Assembly (NCBI RefSeq): GCF_034008635.1
Contig: NZ_CP125378.1
Span: 586,501 to 650,500 of the forward strand
Reading direction: 5' to 3'
DNA length: 64,000 nt
From: Pseudomonas sp. P8_229
GTDB lineage: Bacteria > Pseudomonadota > Gammaproteobacteria > Pseudomonadales > Pseudomonadaceae
The notes beneath the pieces were generated by a model. The model was not told where the DNA came from. It searched no databases and worked only from the letters and a program-made list of their open reading frames with translations. A program made the position numbers and the translations under genes. Within the stretch, counting starts at the first letter, position 1. Each line of letters opens with the position of its first letter. This document shows, in pieces, positions 17,495 through 27,154 of this stretch.

Positions 17495-18544
17495 ATGATG
17501 GACGAATCAAGGCTCAACGCATTCATGGGCAAACTGGTCAACGACATGGGCGGCGCCGCGATGCTGGCGAACGTCATCGTTGGCGAAGAACTCGGGCTGT
17601 ACCGGGCGATGGCCGACAGTCAGCCGATCACCCCGCAAGCCCTCGCCGAAAAAACCACCTGCAACCCACGACTGGTACGCGAATGGCTCAGCGCCCATGC
17701 AGCGTCCGGCTACATGGAACATCACGATGGTCTGTTCCGCCTGCCGGAGGAACAGGCGTTGGCACTGGCCATCGAGGACTCGCCGGTGTACGTCGCCGGC
17801 GGGCTCGGCGTGGTGGCATCGTTTTTCCACGACAAGGACAAACTGGTCAAGGCGATGCGCGGCAACGGCGCCCTGCCCTGGGGCGATCACCACCCGTGCA
17901 TGTTCACCGGCACCGAGCGCTTCTTTCGCCCCGGCTACAAAGGTCACTTGATCGCTGAATGGCTGCCGGCGCTGGACGGCGTGGTAGCCAAACTCGAAGA
18001 CGGCGCCAAAGTCGCCGACATCGGCTGCGGACACGGCGCCTCGACGGTGATCATGGCCCAGGCGTTTCCCAACTCGCGCTTCGTCGGCTTCGATTACCAC
18101 GCGCCGTCGATCACCGTCGCCACCCAACGCGCCGAAGAAGGCGGGGTCAGCAGTCGGGCGAAGTTTTTCCAGAACACCGCCAAAAGCTACCCCGGCGGCG
18201 ACTATGACCTGATCTGCTATTTCGACTGCCTGCACGACATGGGCGACCCGGTCGGCGCTGCCCGGCATGCCTACGAGTCGTTGAAGGACGACGGCACGGT
18301 GCTGCTGGTCGAGCCGTTTGCCAACGATACGCTGGACGACAACATCAACCCGGTCGGCCGGTTGTTCTACGCAGCCTCGACCTTTATCTGCACGCCGAAC
18401 TCGCTGTCTCAGGAAGTCGGCCTCGGTCTCGGTGCGCAGGCCGGTGAAATGCGCTTGCGCAAGGTGTTTGCCGAGGCCGGGTTCAAGCACTTTCGCCGGG
18501 CGACGCAAACGCCGTTCAATCTGATTCTGGAGGCGCGCAAGTAA
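17495..18544 (+). CDS. winged-helix plus class I methyltransferase
   Basis: The 349-residue protein (ATG at 17495 or 17498, AGGAG just upstream) begins with a winged-helix dimerisation domain (GLYRAMADSQPITPQALAEK, then RLVREWLSAHAASGYM). The catalytic domain has the SAM-binding motif VADIGCGHGASTVIMAQAFP and FVGFDYH, followed by CYFDCLHDMGDPVGAARHAYESL and VGLGLGAQAGEMRL. The architecture is that of O-methyltransferase-like proteins widespread in actinobacteria and pseudomonads whose substrates are unknown. It is monocistronic, with a strong hairpin downstream. Confidence 0.86.
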   Translation: MMDESRLNAFMGKLVNDMGGAAMLANVIVGEELGLYRAMADSQPITPQALAEKTTCNPRLVREWLSAHAASGYMEHHDGLFRLPEEQALALAIEDSPVYVAGGLGVVASFFHDKDKLVKAMRGNGALPWGDHHPCMFTGTERFFRPGYKGHLIAEWLPALDGVVAKLEDGAKVADIGCGHGASTVIMAQAFPNSRFVGFDYHAPSITVATQRAEEGGVSSRAKFFQNTAKSYPGGDYDLICYFDCLHDMGDPVGAARHAYESLKDDGTVLLVEPFANDTLDDNINPVGRLFYAASTFICTPNSLSQEVGLGLGAQAGEMRLRKVFAEAGFKHFRRATQTPFNLILEARK

Positions 18545-18557
18545 GAGCTGAATCAAT

Positions 18558-18580
18558 CCCGGGCAAGTTGTTTGCCCGGG
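18558..18580. terminator. GC-rich hairpin between convergent genes
   Basis: CCCGGGCAA / TTGCCCGGG with a 5-base loop lies between the methyltransferase and the DUF2235 gene. Neither side has a good T-tract, so it may act as a barrier hairpin rather than an efficient intrinsic terminator. Confidence 0.6.
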
Positions 18581-18592
18581 AAAAGACCCGGA

Positions 18593-20050
18593 CTATTGAT
18601 CGCCGGGGATATAGCCGTTGACGAACCAATGCTCCTCGCACTTGAACAACACCAGGTCCAGTGTGGTATCACCTGCCTCATTGTCCATGGCTTGCCGGAC
18701 AACCTCCGGTATATCGCGTTTGCCTTTATGAGGCCACGTTAAAATCAGTGCCGGAACGCCCTGCGAAACGACGATCTCACCTCTGCTTTCCACCGAATCA
18801 ATTATCTGATGCCACTCCGTCTCACGCGCCTTACGTTTGAAGACCAAACTTCCTCGCGTGGAGAACTGATTCATCGTTAGCACATCGTCTGGATGCTCGG
18901 TCCGATTGGAAATTATGCGGTCATATATCCGCTCGGCTTGATCGATGTCGATCAATGCTTTGGCGGTCATACCATCTTTACGTTCAAAGCCTTTGGAATA
19001 AGGCGAACGTGCTCCCAGCAGATGATCGAGCTTGCCCCTGGAATCATGTAAGCCATCGCTGACCATACGCGCAGACGCAGTGCCCTTGCATATATCCACC
19101 ACCGTATCTTCGTCGCAGGAATTGAGGCAGGCTTTCTTGAGCCCCATTTTTTCGATGATATTGGTAGCAATCCTGGTCACCTGTGGTCCGGCGCCGGAGT
19201 CATAGGAGTCACCCAGATCGGAATGCGCACCCGGCAAGCGCACAGTGAATACTCGTGGCTGTGGTTCGAGCCCGGAAAAATGACGTGTGAACTGCTCATA
19301 TTTCGTATCGTCGTCGACTACAGGTGGAAACAGCGTTCGTGTCTCGTTTTTTGCAACCAGATGCAAGGCAAATTCCAAGTTTGGCGGAAACGCCAGATTC
19401 AGAAAATAGCTTTGGCCGGTCACCACCGTTTCGATCAGGATGGCTGACGACCAGACGGGCGCCGAAGTTCCCAAAGTTCCTTTTTGGGAGGCTTCGTAAA
19501 CCTTGTTCAAAAAATGCCGGGCCGTCGCCGCTCCCCGACTGAATCCTACAACGAGCACCTTCACCTCGGTGGCGGAAGGGTTTTGCGCGATGAAACGCTC
19601 CAACTGAGCGAGAGCATTGCTGGCCGTGCTGCGGGAGCTAATACCGAAAGCCGCGTCCGGCACACACCACCAGGCGTCAGCACAGCCCGGCCCACGGAGA
19701 TAGATCTTACGTATCGGTGATCGAGCATCTCGGCTGCCCTCGACCTTGTCGAACAACTGAGCAACCACTGTTTTGGTTTCCCCGGGTGGTACTTGCTCGC
19801 GGTCATTGTTGGTGCCGTCGAAGTTCACTACGAAAATGATCGTATTCGGCTTTTGTTCATTGAGTAACGGGATCGACTCGACGAAATATTCGGTTTCCAG
19901 AACAGTGGTCAGTTCTTTGATCGACGCTGGGCTGATCGGAACTTCACGGGAGCCTGAAAAAAAACCGCTGCAACCACTCAATGAACCCAGCAAGACCAAA
20001 GTGCTGGAAAAACGTGCAGCTAGCGTTAAAAACTTAGGAGACACAATCAC
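18593..20050 (-). CDS. DUF2235 lipoprotein hydrolase (Tle1-like phospholipase fold)
   Basis: The 485-residue product begins with a lipoprotein signal peptide ending LGSLSGC (GTG at 20050, weak ribosome-binding site). The mature part has the DUF2235 hallmarks: the first strand IIFVVNFDGTNND, the nucleophile elbow VVGFSRGAATARHF (GxSxG), and LPGAHSDLGDSY, the loop that holds the Asp/His in this family. DUF2235 includes the T6SS phospholipase effectors Tle1 and related lipases, but those are cytoplasmically loaded cargo, not lipoproteins, so this copy is more likely a resident envelope esterase. GC content is visibly below its neighbours, consistent with transfer. No immunity-like gene is adjacent. 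Confidence 0.8.
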   Translation of the reverse strand: MIVSPKFLTLAARFSSTLVLLGSLSGCSGFFSGSREVPISPASIKELTTVLETEYFVESIPLLNEQKPNTIIFVVNFDGTNNDREQVPPGETKTVVAQLFDKVEGSRDARSPIRKIYLRGPGCADAWWCVPDAAFGISSRSTASNALAQLERFIAQNPSATEVKVLVVGFSRGAATARHFLNKVYEASQKGTLGTSAPVWSSAILIETVVTGQSYFLNLAFPPNLEFALHLVAKNETRTLFPPVVDDDTKYEQFTRHFSGLEPQPRVFTVRLPGAHSDLGDSYDSGAGPQVTRIATNIIEKMGLKKACLNSCDEDTVVDICKGTASARMVSDGLHDSRGKLDHLLGARSPYSKGFERKDGMTAKALIDIDQAERIYDRIISNRTEHPDDVLTMNQFSTRGSLVFKRKARETEWHQIIDSVESRGEIVVSQGVPALILTWPHKGKRDIPEVVRQAMDNEAGDTTLDLVLFKCEEHWFVNGYIPGDQ

Positions 20051-20196
20051 CGTCCAAAATTGACGTAAATAAAGTAGGACGCCAGGTCTATGATCAGATC
20101 ATGCAGGCGTACTCGTGCACTTCCTATCGGCTAGCACTCGGCAAACTGAAATGCTGCCGGCGGTCTGAATTTTTTGGTGAACGCGGAGCGATATCG

Positions 20197-21030
20197 ATGA
20201 TGCATTCCCCCCAACTGCGCACGCTTGTTGAGCAGATGAGTGATGGCGGCTTTGTGGTGCTGACCGGCGCCGGCATCAGCACGCCCTCCGGCATCCCCGA
20301 TTACCGCGACAGCGAAGGTGTACGGCGTGGCCGGCAGCCGATGATGTATCAGGAATTTCTCGCTGCGCCCGAATCGCGCCGTCGCTATTGGGCGCGGGCC
20401 ATGCTCGGCTGGCCAAGAGTGCGTCAGGCGCAGCCGAATGCCGCGCATGTGGCGCTGGCCGAGTTGCAGCGCCAAGGGCGGATCAGCGCCTTGATCACGC
20501 AGAACGTCGACACCCTGCACGATCAGGCCGGCAGCCCGGATGTGATCGAACTGCATGGCAGCCTGCACCGGGTGCTGTGCCTGGATTGCGGCCAGCGCAG
20601 CACGCGCGACGAGATTCAGCAACGGATGGTCGAGCAGAATCCGTATCTGGCCGGGGTCGATGCGGTACAGGCGCCGGACGGCGATACGCTGCTCGATCCG
20701 GCCTTCGAAGCGCGCTTTCAGACGCCGCAGTGCCCCTATTGCGCGGGCGAAAGGATGAAGCCGGACGTGGTGTTCTTCGGCGAGAACGTGGCGCAGCCGA
20801 CGGCGGCACGAGCGATGGCGGCGGCGGAAAATGCCGCGGGGTTGCTGGTGGTGGGCTCGTCGCTGATGGCCTATTCGGCATTCCGTCTGTGCCGGGTGAT
20901 CACCGATCGCGGCAAGCCGTTGATGGCGATCAACCTGGGCAAGACCCGGGCGGATGAGTTGCTGGATTTGAAGATCGAAGTGTCATGTGAACAGCTGCTG
21001 CCGTTGCTGGCGCAAAGCCTGACCTCCTGA
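20197..21030 (+). CDS. sirtuin, NAD-dependent protein deacylase
   Basis: A SIR2-family enzyme that removes acyl groups from lysine using NAD+. ATGs at 20197 and 20200 follow CGGAG; about 277 residues. Visible motifs are the NAD-binding TGAGISTPSGIPDYRDSEG, TQNVDTLHDQAG with the catalytic-site Asn/Asp, ELHGSLHRV with the catalytic His, two zinc-ligand pairs (CLDCG and CPYCAGE), and FFGENV and VVGSSLMAYSAFRL. This pattern is the class II bacterial/mitochondrial SIRT4-like type rather than E. coli CobB. It is monocistronic, ahead of a REPIN. Confidence 0.93.
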   Translation: MMHSPQLRTLVEQMSDGGFVVLTGAGISTPSGIPDYRDSEGVRRGRQPMMYQEFLAAPESRRRYWARAMLGWPRVRQAQPNAAHVALAELQRQGRISALITQNVDTLHDQAGSPDVIELHGSLHRVLCLDCGQRSTRDEIQQRMVEQNPYLAGVDAVQAPDGDTLLDPAFEARFQTPQCPYCAGERMKPDVVFFGENVAQPTAARAMAAAENAAGLLVVGSSLMAYSAFRLCRVITDRGKPLMAINLGKTRADELLDLKIEVSCEQLLPLLAQSLTS

Positions 21031-21043
21031 CCCCACAATTCCC

Positions 21044-21129
21044 CTGTGGGAGCGAGCCTGCTCGCGATAGCGAGGATCAGACAATACTGCAGTGACTGAC
21101 ACCGCTAGCGCGAGCAGGCGAAGGCCTAC
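21044..21129. repeat. REPIN
   Basis: Inverted pair CTGTGGGAGCGAGCCTGCTCGCGATAGCG and CGCTAGCGCGAGCAGGCGAAGGCCTAC; the right arm is diverged. Confidence 0.82.
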
Positions 21130-21134
21130 AAAAG

Positions 21135-22010
21135 TCAGTGCTCGGCCCTGAGGATGTCGAACAGTGCCTGCGCCGCCGCCGACAGTTCATTGCCCGGTTC
21201 GGTCAACACACCAATCGCCCGCTCCACCGAGTCATTCAAGGTCAGGCAACAGGCGCCCAGTTCCAGCATCTGCTCGGCGCACAAGGCCGGCACCGCACTG
21301 ACACCCAGCCCGCTGGCGACCATGCGCCCGACCGTTGCCAGTTGATGGCTTTCGAATTCCACCGGCAGTTTCATACCCCGGGCCTGCAAGTGTTCTTCAA
21401 GCATCACCCGCACCGTTGACGGTCGTTGCAGGGTGATGAACGATTCCTGCAGCAAGGTCTGCCAGTCGATCTCGCGGCGCCCGGCCAGCGCTGAATCCTG
21501 CGGCACCACCGCAACAAAGCGGTCCATGTACAGCGGGGTGAACGTCAGCGAGGTGTTCTGCATCGGCTCGAACGCCACGCCCAGTTCCACCTGCCGGTCA
21601 CGAACCATTTCCAGCACTTGCTCGTTGATCACGTCGTTGACCGTAACGTTGACGTTTGGATAACGCGCGCGAAAAGTCTTGAGGATCGGCGGCAGCAGGT
21701 TGCCGGCAAACGACGGCATCGCCGCCAGCGTCACCCGCCCGCGTTGCAGGCTGAAGCGCTGGCGCATTTCATCTTCGGCGTTGTCCCAGTCGGCGATCAG
21801 GCGCCGGGCCAGCGGCAGCAGCGATTCGCCTTCGGCGGTCAGCGCCACATTACGCGTATTGCGACTGAACAGGCGCCCGCCCAAGCCTTCCTCCAGCGCC
21901 TTGATGGTCAGGCTCAAGGCCGATTGCGACAGGTGCAGGCGCTCGCAGGCCACGGCGAAGCTCAGGCTCTGGGCCACGGCGAGAAAGGCGCGGATCTGTT
22001 TGATGGTCAT
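21135..22010 (-). CDS. dhcR: LysR-type regulator divergent from CoA-transferase genes
   Basis: A 291-residue LysR regulator. The N-terminal winged helix is intact (IRAFLAVAQSLSFAVACERLHLSQSALSLTIKALE, as FSRNTRNVALTAEG), followed by a LysR-substrate domain with AAMPSFAGNLLPPILKTFRARYP. It is transcribed away from the CoA-transferase/thiolase genes. The same order (LysR, two CoA-transferase subunits, thiolase) is known in P. aeruginosa as dhcR-dhcA-dhcB-atoB of carnitine catabolism, so it most likely controls that operon, responding to a pathway intermediate. The name is by synteny recalled from the literature and is not proven here. Confidence 0.85.
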   Translation of the reverse strand: MTIKQIRAFLAVAQSLSFAVACERLHLSQSALSLTIKALEEGLGGRLFSRNTRNVALTAEGESLLPLARRLIADWDNAEDEMRQRFSLQRGRVTLAAMPSFAGNLLPPILKTFRARYPNVNVTVNDVINEQVLEMVRDRQVELGVAFEPMQNTSLTFTPLYMDRFVAVVPQDSALAGRREIDWQTLLQESFITLQRPSTVRVMLEEHLQARGMKLPVEFESHQLATVGRMVASGLGVSAVPALCAEQMLELGACCLTLNDSVERAIGVLTEPGNELSAAAQALFDILRAEH

Positions 22011-22046
22011 ACTGAAGCCTCAGGATCTTCGGTGCATCGTGGTACA

Positions 22047-22135
22047 TGATCGTTCCCACGCTCCTGCGTACGCTGCGCGTCACTGGACGCTGCGCGTCTC
22101 TAGAGGCATTCCCTCGCGGAGCGTGGGAACGATCA
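22047..22135. repeat. REP-like inverted repeat of a second sequence family
   Basis: 17-base arms TGATCGTTCCCACGCTC and GAGCGTGGGAACGATCA flank about 55 bases that contain further short repeats (CTGCGCGTC twice). It differs in sequence from the GTGGGAGCG REPINs elsewhere in this window and lies just upstream of the LysR start, in the shared promoter region. Confidence 0.82.
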
Positions 22136-22273
22136 AAGCAGCACGCCATAACGCGACTATTGAGTTTTATCTATCAATCAACCTTAAAAATCAACTTAAC
22201 AAATATATCCTCCAGCGAGACACTCCAGTCATTCGGCTAGCCAGCCGCCCGACAAACAATAAAAGAGGTGCAT

Positions 22274-22972
22274 ATGGCAGGTTTCGACAAGCGCGTGAGT
22301 TCCTACGAGGAAGCCTTGGCCGGGCTTGAAGACGGCATGACCGTGATTGCCGGCGGCTTCGGCCTGTGCGGCATCCCGGAAAACCTGATCGCCGAGATCA
22401 AGCGCAAAGGCACCCGCGACCTCACCGTCGTATCCAACAACTGCGGCGTCGACGGTTTCGGCCTCGGCGTGCTGCTGACCGACCGCCAGATCAGCAAAGT
22501 AATCGCCTCCTACGTCGGCGAAAACAAACTGTTCGAAGAGCAACTGCTCAAGGGCGACATCGAAGTCATCCTGACCCCGCAAGGCACCCTCGCCGAGAAG
22601 ATGCGCGCCGGCGGCGCCGGTATCCCGGCCTTCTTCACCGCCACCGGCGTCGGCACCCCGGTCGCCGAAGGCAAGGAAGTGCGTGAATTCAAAGGTCGCA
22701 AGTACCTGATGGAAGAATCCATCACCGGCGACTTCGCCATCGTCAAAGGCTGGAAAGCCGACCACTTCGGCAACGTCATCTACCGTCACACCGCGCAGAA
22801 CTTCAACCCGCTGGCCGCCACCGCCGGCAAGATCACCGTGGTCGAAGTCGAAGAAATCGTCGAACCCGGCGAGTTGGATCCGTCGCAGATCCACACCCCC
22901 GGCATCTACGTCGACCGGGTCATTTGCGGCACGTTCGAAAAACGCATCGAACAGCGCACCATCCGCAAATAA
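22274..22972 (+). CDS. dhcA: 3-oxoacid/dehydrocarnitine CoA-transferase subunit A
   Basis: Alpha subunit of a class I CoA-transferase, 232 residues; the ATG at 22274 lies 5 bases after GAGG. Diagnostic segments are the glycine-rich [15 protein letters not shown] near the N-terminus, [15 protein letters not shown], and [17 protein letters not shown]. With subunit B (26 bases downstream) and the thiolase it forms an operon. By synteny with the P. aeruginosa carnitine genes the substrate is 3-dehydrocarnitine; acetoacetate (AtoD/ScoA role) is the main alternative and cannot be excluded from sequence alone. Confidence 0.88.
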   Translation: MAGFDKRVSSYEEALAGLEDGMTVIAGGFGLCGIPENLIAEIKRKGTRDLTVVSNNCGVDGFGLGVLLTDRQISKVIASYVGENKLFEEQLLKGDIEVILTPQGTLAEKMRAGGAGIPAFFTATGVGTPVAEGKEVREFKGRKYLMEESITGDFAIVKGWKADHFGNVIYRHTAQNFNPLAATAGKITVVEVEEIVEPGELDPSQIHTPGIYVDRVICGTFEKRIEQRTIRK

Positions 22973-22998
22973 CCCAAGCCCAGACGGAGAACAACAAC

Positions 22999-23664
22999 AT
23001 GGCACTTTCCCGCGAACAAATGGCTCAGCGCGTCGCCCGCGAAATGCAGGACGGCTTCTACGTGAACCTCGGTATCGGCATTCCGACCCTGGTTGCCAAC
23101 TACATTCCCGAAGGCATGGAAGTCATGCTGCAATCGGAAAACGGCCTGCTCGGCATGGGCCCGTTTCCGACCGAAGAAACCATTGATGCCGACATGATCA
23201 ACGCCGGCAAACAAACCGTGACCGCACGCATCGGCGCGTCGATCTTCAACTCCGCCGAATCCTTCGCGATGATCCGAGGTGGTCATGTCGACCTGACCGT
23301 GCTGGGCGCGTTCGAAGTCGACGTCGAAGGCAATATCGCCTCGTGGATGATCCCCGGCAAACTGGTCAAGGGCATGGGCGGCGCCATGGATCTGGTGGCC
23401 GGTGCCGACAACATCATCGTGATCATGACCCACGCCTCCAAGGACGGTGAGTCCAAGCTGCTGTCCAGATGCAGCCTGCCGCTGACTGGCGCCGGTTGCA
23501 TCAAGCGCGTGCTGACCGACCTCGCCTATCTGGAAATCGAAAATGGCGCTTTTGTCCTGAAGGAACGCGCACCTGGCGTCAGCGTCGAGGAAATCGTCGC
23601 CAAAACCGCTGGTAAACTGATCGTCCCGGATCACGTACCGGAAATGCAGTTCGCTGCCCAGTGA
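22999..23664 (+). CDS. dhcB: 3-oxoacid/dehydrocarnitine CoA-transferase subunit B
   Basis: Beta subunit, 221 residues, starting at the ATG at 22999 behind GGAG. It carries the catalytic glutamate in the conserved [12 protein letters not shown], the glycine-rich [19 protein letters not shown], and [15 protein letters not shown]. The Glu forms the thioester intermediate in this family. It is read in the same transcript as subunit A and the thiolase. Confidence 0.9.
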   Translation: MALSREQMAQRVAREMQDGFYVNLGIGIPTLVANYIPEGMEVMLQSENGLLGMGPFPTEETIDADMINAGKQTVTARIGASIFNSAESFAMIRGGHVDLTVLGAFEVDVEGNIASWMIPGKLVKGMGGAMDLVAGADNIIVIMTHASKDGESKLLSRCSLPLTGAGCIKRVLTDLAYLEIENGAFVLKERAPGVSVEEIVAKTAGKLIVPDHVPEMQFAAQ

Positions 23665-23675
23665 GGAATTCGAAA

Positions 23676-24857
23676 ATGCAAGACGTCGTAATTGTTGCCG
23701 CCACGCGTACCGCGATCGGCAGTTTCCAGGGTTCGCTGGCCAGCGTGTCCGCCGTGGATCTGGGCGCGGCGGTGATCCGCCAGTTGCTCGAACAAACCGG
23801 TCTGGACGGTGCGCAGGTCGATGAAGTGATCATGGGCCAGGTGCTGACCGCCGGCGCCGGCCAGAACCCGGCGCGTCAGGCCGCGATCAAGGCTGGCCTG
23901 CCTCACGCCGTACCAGCGATGACCCTGAACAAAGTCTGCGGTTCGGGCCTCAAGGCCCTGCACCTCGGCGCACAGGCGATTCGTTGCGGCGACGCCGAGG
24001 TGATCATCGCCGGTGGTCAGGAGAACATGAGCCTGTCCAACTATGTGATGCCGGGCGCTCGCACCGGTCTGCGCATGGGCCACGCACAAATCGTCGACAC
24101 CATGATCAGCGATGGCCTGTGGGATGCGTTCAACGATTACCACATGGGCATCACCGCCGAGAATCTGGTCGACAAGTACGAGATCAGCCGCGAACAGCAG
24201 GACGCCTTCGCTGCCGCGTCGCAGCAGAAAGCAGCCGCCGCGATTGAGGCGGGACGTTTTGTCGATGAAATCACCCCGATCCTGATCCCGCAGCGCAAAG
24301 GCGATCCGGTCGCGTTCAAGGTTGATGAGCAGCCACGTGGCGACACCACGGCCGAATCGTTGGCCAAGCTGCGTCCAGCGTTCAAAAAGGACGGCAGCGT
24401 CACCGCTGGCAACGCCTCGTCGCTGAACGACGGCGCCGCTGCGGTGATCCTGATGAGCGCCGAGAAAGCCAAAGCGCTGGGGCTGCCGGTGCTGGCGAAA
24501 ATCGCCGCTTACGCCAACGCAGGCGTGGACCCGGCGATCATGGGCATCGGACCGGTCTCGGCCACCCGTCGCTGCCTCGACAAGGCGGGATGGAACATCG
24601 GCCAACTGGACCTGATCGAAGCCAACGAAGCCTTCGCCGCGCAATCGCTGGCGGTGGCCAAGGATCTGCAATGGGATCTGGACAAGGTCAACGTCAACGG
24701 CGGCGCCATCGCCCTCGGTCACCCGATCGGTGCGTCGGGTTGCCGGGTGCTGGTGACCCTGCTGCACGAAATGCTCAAGCGTGATGCGAAGAAAGGTCTG
24801 GCGACCTTGTGCATCGGCGGTGGTCAGGGTGTAGCGCTGGCGCTGGAACGCGCTTAA
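23676..24857 (+). CDS. atoB: acetyl-CoA C-acetyltransferase (thiolase)
   Basis: A biosynthetic/degradative thiolase of 393 residues (ATG at 23676 after GAGG; 11 bases after the previous stop). The nucleophilic Cys is in [14 protein letters not shown], the C-terminal catalytic pair is in [19 protein letters not shown] (His) and [13 protein letters not shown] (Cys), and [10 protein letters not shown] is the usual loop. It would cleave acetoacetyl-CoA to two acetyl-CoA, the last step after the CoA-transferase. The operon ends with a strong terminator at 24914. Confidence 0.95.
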   Translation: MQDVVIVAATRTAIGSFQGSLASVSAVDLGAAVIRQLLEQTGLDGAQVDEVIMGQVLTAGAGQNPARQAAIKAGLPHAVPAMTLNKVCGSGLKALHLGAQAIRCGDAEVIIAGGQENMSLSNYVMPGARTGLRMGHAQIVDTMISDGLWDAFNDYHMGITAENLVDKYEISREQQDAFAAASQQKAAAAIEAGRFVDEITPILIPQRKGDPVAFKVDEQPRGDTTAESLAKLRPAFKKDGSVTAGNASSLNDGAAAVILMSAEKAKALGLPVLAKIAAYANAGVDPAIMGIGPVSATRRCLDKAGWNIGQLDLIEANEAFAAQSLAVAKDLQWDLDKVNVNGGAIALGHPIGASGCRVLVTLLHEMLKRDAKKGLATLCIGGGQGVALALERA

Positions 24858-24913
24858 ACATCGAGTTCAACGGCGGGCGGTGGATCCACGACATCCGCTG
24901 CTCGCTGGCAACA

Positions 24914-24953
24914 AAAAACCCGGTGCGACTTGCGTTGCACCGGGTCTTTTTTT
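24914..24953 (+). terminator. intrinsic terminator of the CoA-transferase/thiolase operon
   Basis: AACCCGGTGC pairs with GCACCGGGT, followed by CTTTTTTT; a long A-tract precedes it, so it also works on the reverse strand. Confidence 0.92.
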
Positions 24954-24984
24954 GTCCATTGAAATCTGCAGTGAATGTTCTGAT

Positions 24985-25118
24985 GCCATCGCGAGCAGGC
25001 TCACGCCTACAGGGGAATACATTCCAAAGTGGGAGCGGGCTTGCTCACGAAGGCGTCAGCCCATCCAACAACCATGTCGCCTGACCCACCGCTATCGCGA
25101 GCAGGCTCACTCCTACAA
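24985..25118. repeat. cluster of three REP elements
   Basis: Three REP cores in alternating orientation: CCATCGCGAGCAGGCTCACGCCTAC, GTGGGAGCGGGCTTGCTCACGAAGG and GCTATCGCGAGCAGGCTCACTCCTAC. This is one REPIN plus an extra REP between the thiolase terminator and mntH. Confidence 0.85.
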
Positions 25119-25156
25119 TGGTCCAGCGGCAAGCTCATACGCCACAAAACACTCAG

Positions 25157-26476
25157 TCACACCGCCATCTGCAGAATCAACCAGGCATTCGCCCCACTGA
25201 TCACCGCAAACAAGCCCCAGGCCAACACTCGGGTCGGCAGCCGGTTCACAAACGGCCCCATCAGTTGCTTGTCACTGGTCATGCGGATCAGCGGGTACAG
25301 CGCAAAAGGCAACTGCAGGCTCAACACCACCTGACTCAACACCAGCAACTTGCCCACCGCGTTGTCGCCCATCAGCCACACGCCGATGAACGCCGGAATC
25401 AGCGCCAGCCCGCGAGTGATCAAGCGCCGCTGCCAGCAGGGAATCCGCAGGTTCAGATAGCCTTCCATGATCACCTGCCCGGCGATGGTTCCGGTGAAGG
25501 TCGAGCTCTGCCCCGAGGCCAGCAACGCCACGCCGAACAGCACACTCGCCAGCGCGCCGCCCACCAGCGGATCGAGCAGGTGATAGGCATCCTGAATGTC
25601 GACCACGTCGGTATGCCCGGACTGGTGAAACGCCGCAGCCGCCAGAATCAGGATCGCCGCGTTGACCAGCAGCGCCAGTGCCAGCGAACCGATGGTGTCG
25701 ATGCGCGCCAGGTTCACCGCGTCCTGCTTGCTCGCCAGGTCCTTGCCGATCATCCGCGTCTGCACGATCGAGGTGTGCAGGTAGAGGTTATGCGGCATCA
25801 CCGTCGCACCGAGAATGCCAATCGCCAGGTACAACGGCGCAGCATCGCTGATCGCCGAGAACGACGGTTTGAAGCCGGCGAACACGTCCGGCCAGTAGGG
25901 TTTGATCAGCACCAGTTCGACGAAGAAACACACACCGATGGTCGCCACCAGTACCAGCATGATCGCTTCCAATCGGCGAAAGCCTCTGTTTTGCAGGGCC
26001 AGCACCAGCAGCGTGTCGAAGGCCGTCAGGGCAATGCCGAAGGTCAGCGAACAGCCGAGCAACAAGTGAAACGCCAGCGCGCAACCGAGCACTTCGGCGA
26101 GGTCGGTGGCGATGATCGAGATTTCCGCCAGCACCCATTGCAGGCGCGCGGTCGGGGTGCTGTAGCGTTCGCGGGACAATTGCGCCAGATCGCGCCCGGT
26201 GGCGATGCCCAGACGCGAACACAGGCACTGCACGACCATCCCCGCCAGACTCGCCAGCAACACCACAAACAGCAGGCTGTAACCAAAACGCGAGCCGGCC
26301 TCGATGGCGGTCGCCCAGTTGCCCGGATCCATGTAGCCGATCGACACCAGCAAGCCAGGACCGGCGAAGCGCAGTGCGCGTTTGAAAAACGAAGCGCGGG
26401 GATCGACTTCCACGCTGCCGGCGACTTCCGGCGGGCAGAACGGCGCGGTGGCGATTTTGGGCAAGCTGAATTTCAC
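25157..26476 (-). CDS. mntH: Nramp-family Mn2+/Fe2+ transporter
   Basis: A proton-coupled divalent metal importer of the inner membrane, 439 residues with eleven predicted membrane segments. Metal-site motifs are intact: YMDPGNWATAIEAG in helix 1 and VMPHNLYLHTS in helix 6. I placed the start at the GTG at 26476 (KFSLPK follows, as in other pseudomonad MntH); the frame is open upstream to a TTG at 26527 but that region looks non-coding. The stop of the chalcone-isomerase-like gene is 79 bases upstream on the same strand, so read-through is possible. No MntR or Fur site was identified. Confidence 0.92.
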   Translation of the reverse strand: MKFSLPKIATAPFCPPEVAGSVEVDPRASFFKRALRFAGPGLLVSIGYMDPGNWATAIEAGSRFGYSLLFVVLLASLAGMVVQCLCSRLGIATGRDLAQLSRERYSTPTARLQWVLAEISIIATDLAEVLGCALAFHLLLGCSLTFGIALTAFDTLLVLALQNRGFRRLEAIMLVLVATIGVCFFVELVLIKPYWPDVFAGFKPSFSAISDAAPLYLAIGILGATVMPHNLYLHTSIVQTRMIGKDLASKQDAVNLARIDTIGSLALALLVNAAILILAAAAFHQSGHTDVVDIQDAYHLLDPLVGGALASVLFGVALLASGQSSTFTGTIAGQVIMEGYLNLRIPCWQRRLITRGLALIPAFIGVWLMGDNAVGKLLVLSQVVLSLQLPFALYPLIRMTSDKQLMGPFVNRLPTRVLAWGLFAVISGANAWLILQMAV

Positions 26477-26555
26477 GCACACATCCAGAAACAAGTTCGA
26501 AAGGTGCAGCTTAGACGTTTCAGCCAACGCCTTGAAGGCTACGAGCCGCTGAAGG

Positions 26556-27092
26556 TTACCGATTCATGCCCAACAGTTGCTCGCGCAACTCGGGACTGCG
26601 GGTGCGCGGATCAAGCCAGATGTTGAAAAACGCCCGGGCAAACTGCGGATCATCGATTTCATGCTGCAACTGCTGCCCGACAAAAAACCGTGCGCCCTGC
26701 CCCGGCAGGTACACGCCGGTGATCCGCGTGCCGGCCTGCACGTCGACAAACGACTGCTGCATCTGCGCTTGCCACGCGGCCAGTTGCGCCGGGCTGACAC
26801 TGGCACCGCCCAGGCGTTTGATTTCATCGACGCTGGCCTGCACCAGATCATCACGCGAGACATGCCGCCGATAGATCAACTCCAGGGCAAACGGCTGCTC
26901 GGTCGACAGCGGCCGCGCGGCGCTCCACATCCGGGCGTTGTACACGTCGAAACCGAACACACTGAAATCCCCGGTGCCGATGACCTGCGCACCCGGCACG
27001 GCGTCCTGCCAGTTGGCCCAGGTCGGGGTCAGCAACAAGGCCCACAAACCGATGCCACAGCAACCACGCAACACCTTGGGCGTTCTGTTCAT
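26556..27092 (-). CDS. chalcone isomerase-like family protein, exported
   Basis: A 178-residue protein with a Sec signal peptide (GIGLWALLLTPTWA, cleavage TWA/NW). The mature part fits the bacterial chalcone-isomerase-like fold: VIGTGDFSVFGFDVYNARMW, ALELIYRRHVSRDDLVQASVDEI and the C-terminal FFNIWLDPRTRSPELREQLLG. Bacterial members lack proven flavonoid isomerase activity and are thought to bind fatty acids or be structural. It is divergent from the membrane protein at 27240, sharing a 147-base promoter region with a TTGTATACAA palindrome. Confidence 0.82.
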   Translation of the reverse strand: MNRTPKVLRGCCGIGLWALLLTPTWANWQDAVPGAQVIGTGDFSVFGFDVYNARMWSAARPLSTEQPFALELIYRRHVSRDDLVQASVDEIKRLGGASVSPAQLAAWQAQMQQSFVDVQAGTRITGVYLPGQGARFFVGQQLQHEIDDPQFARAFFNIWLDPRTRSPELREQLLGMNR

Positions 27093-27154
27093 CGCGGCAT
27101 CGACTCCGGTAAACCCTGATACTCAGAGCATAGTCGGCGATCGACGTCGGCATG

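Noticed and set aside
18593..20050. T6SS Tle effector with adjacent immunity gene
   Set aside because: A lipoprotein signal is at odds with cytoplasmic effector loading and no candidate immunity or vgrG gene is beside it.
25118..26626. Long open frame opposite mntH
   Set aside because: Gln/Arg-rich shadow without domains; MntH motifs DPGN and MPH are on the opposite strand.
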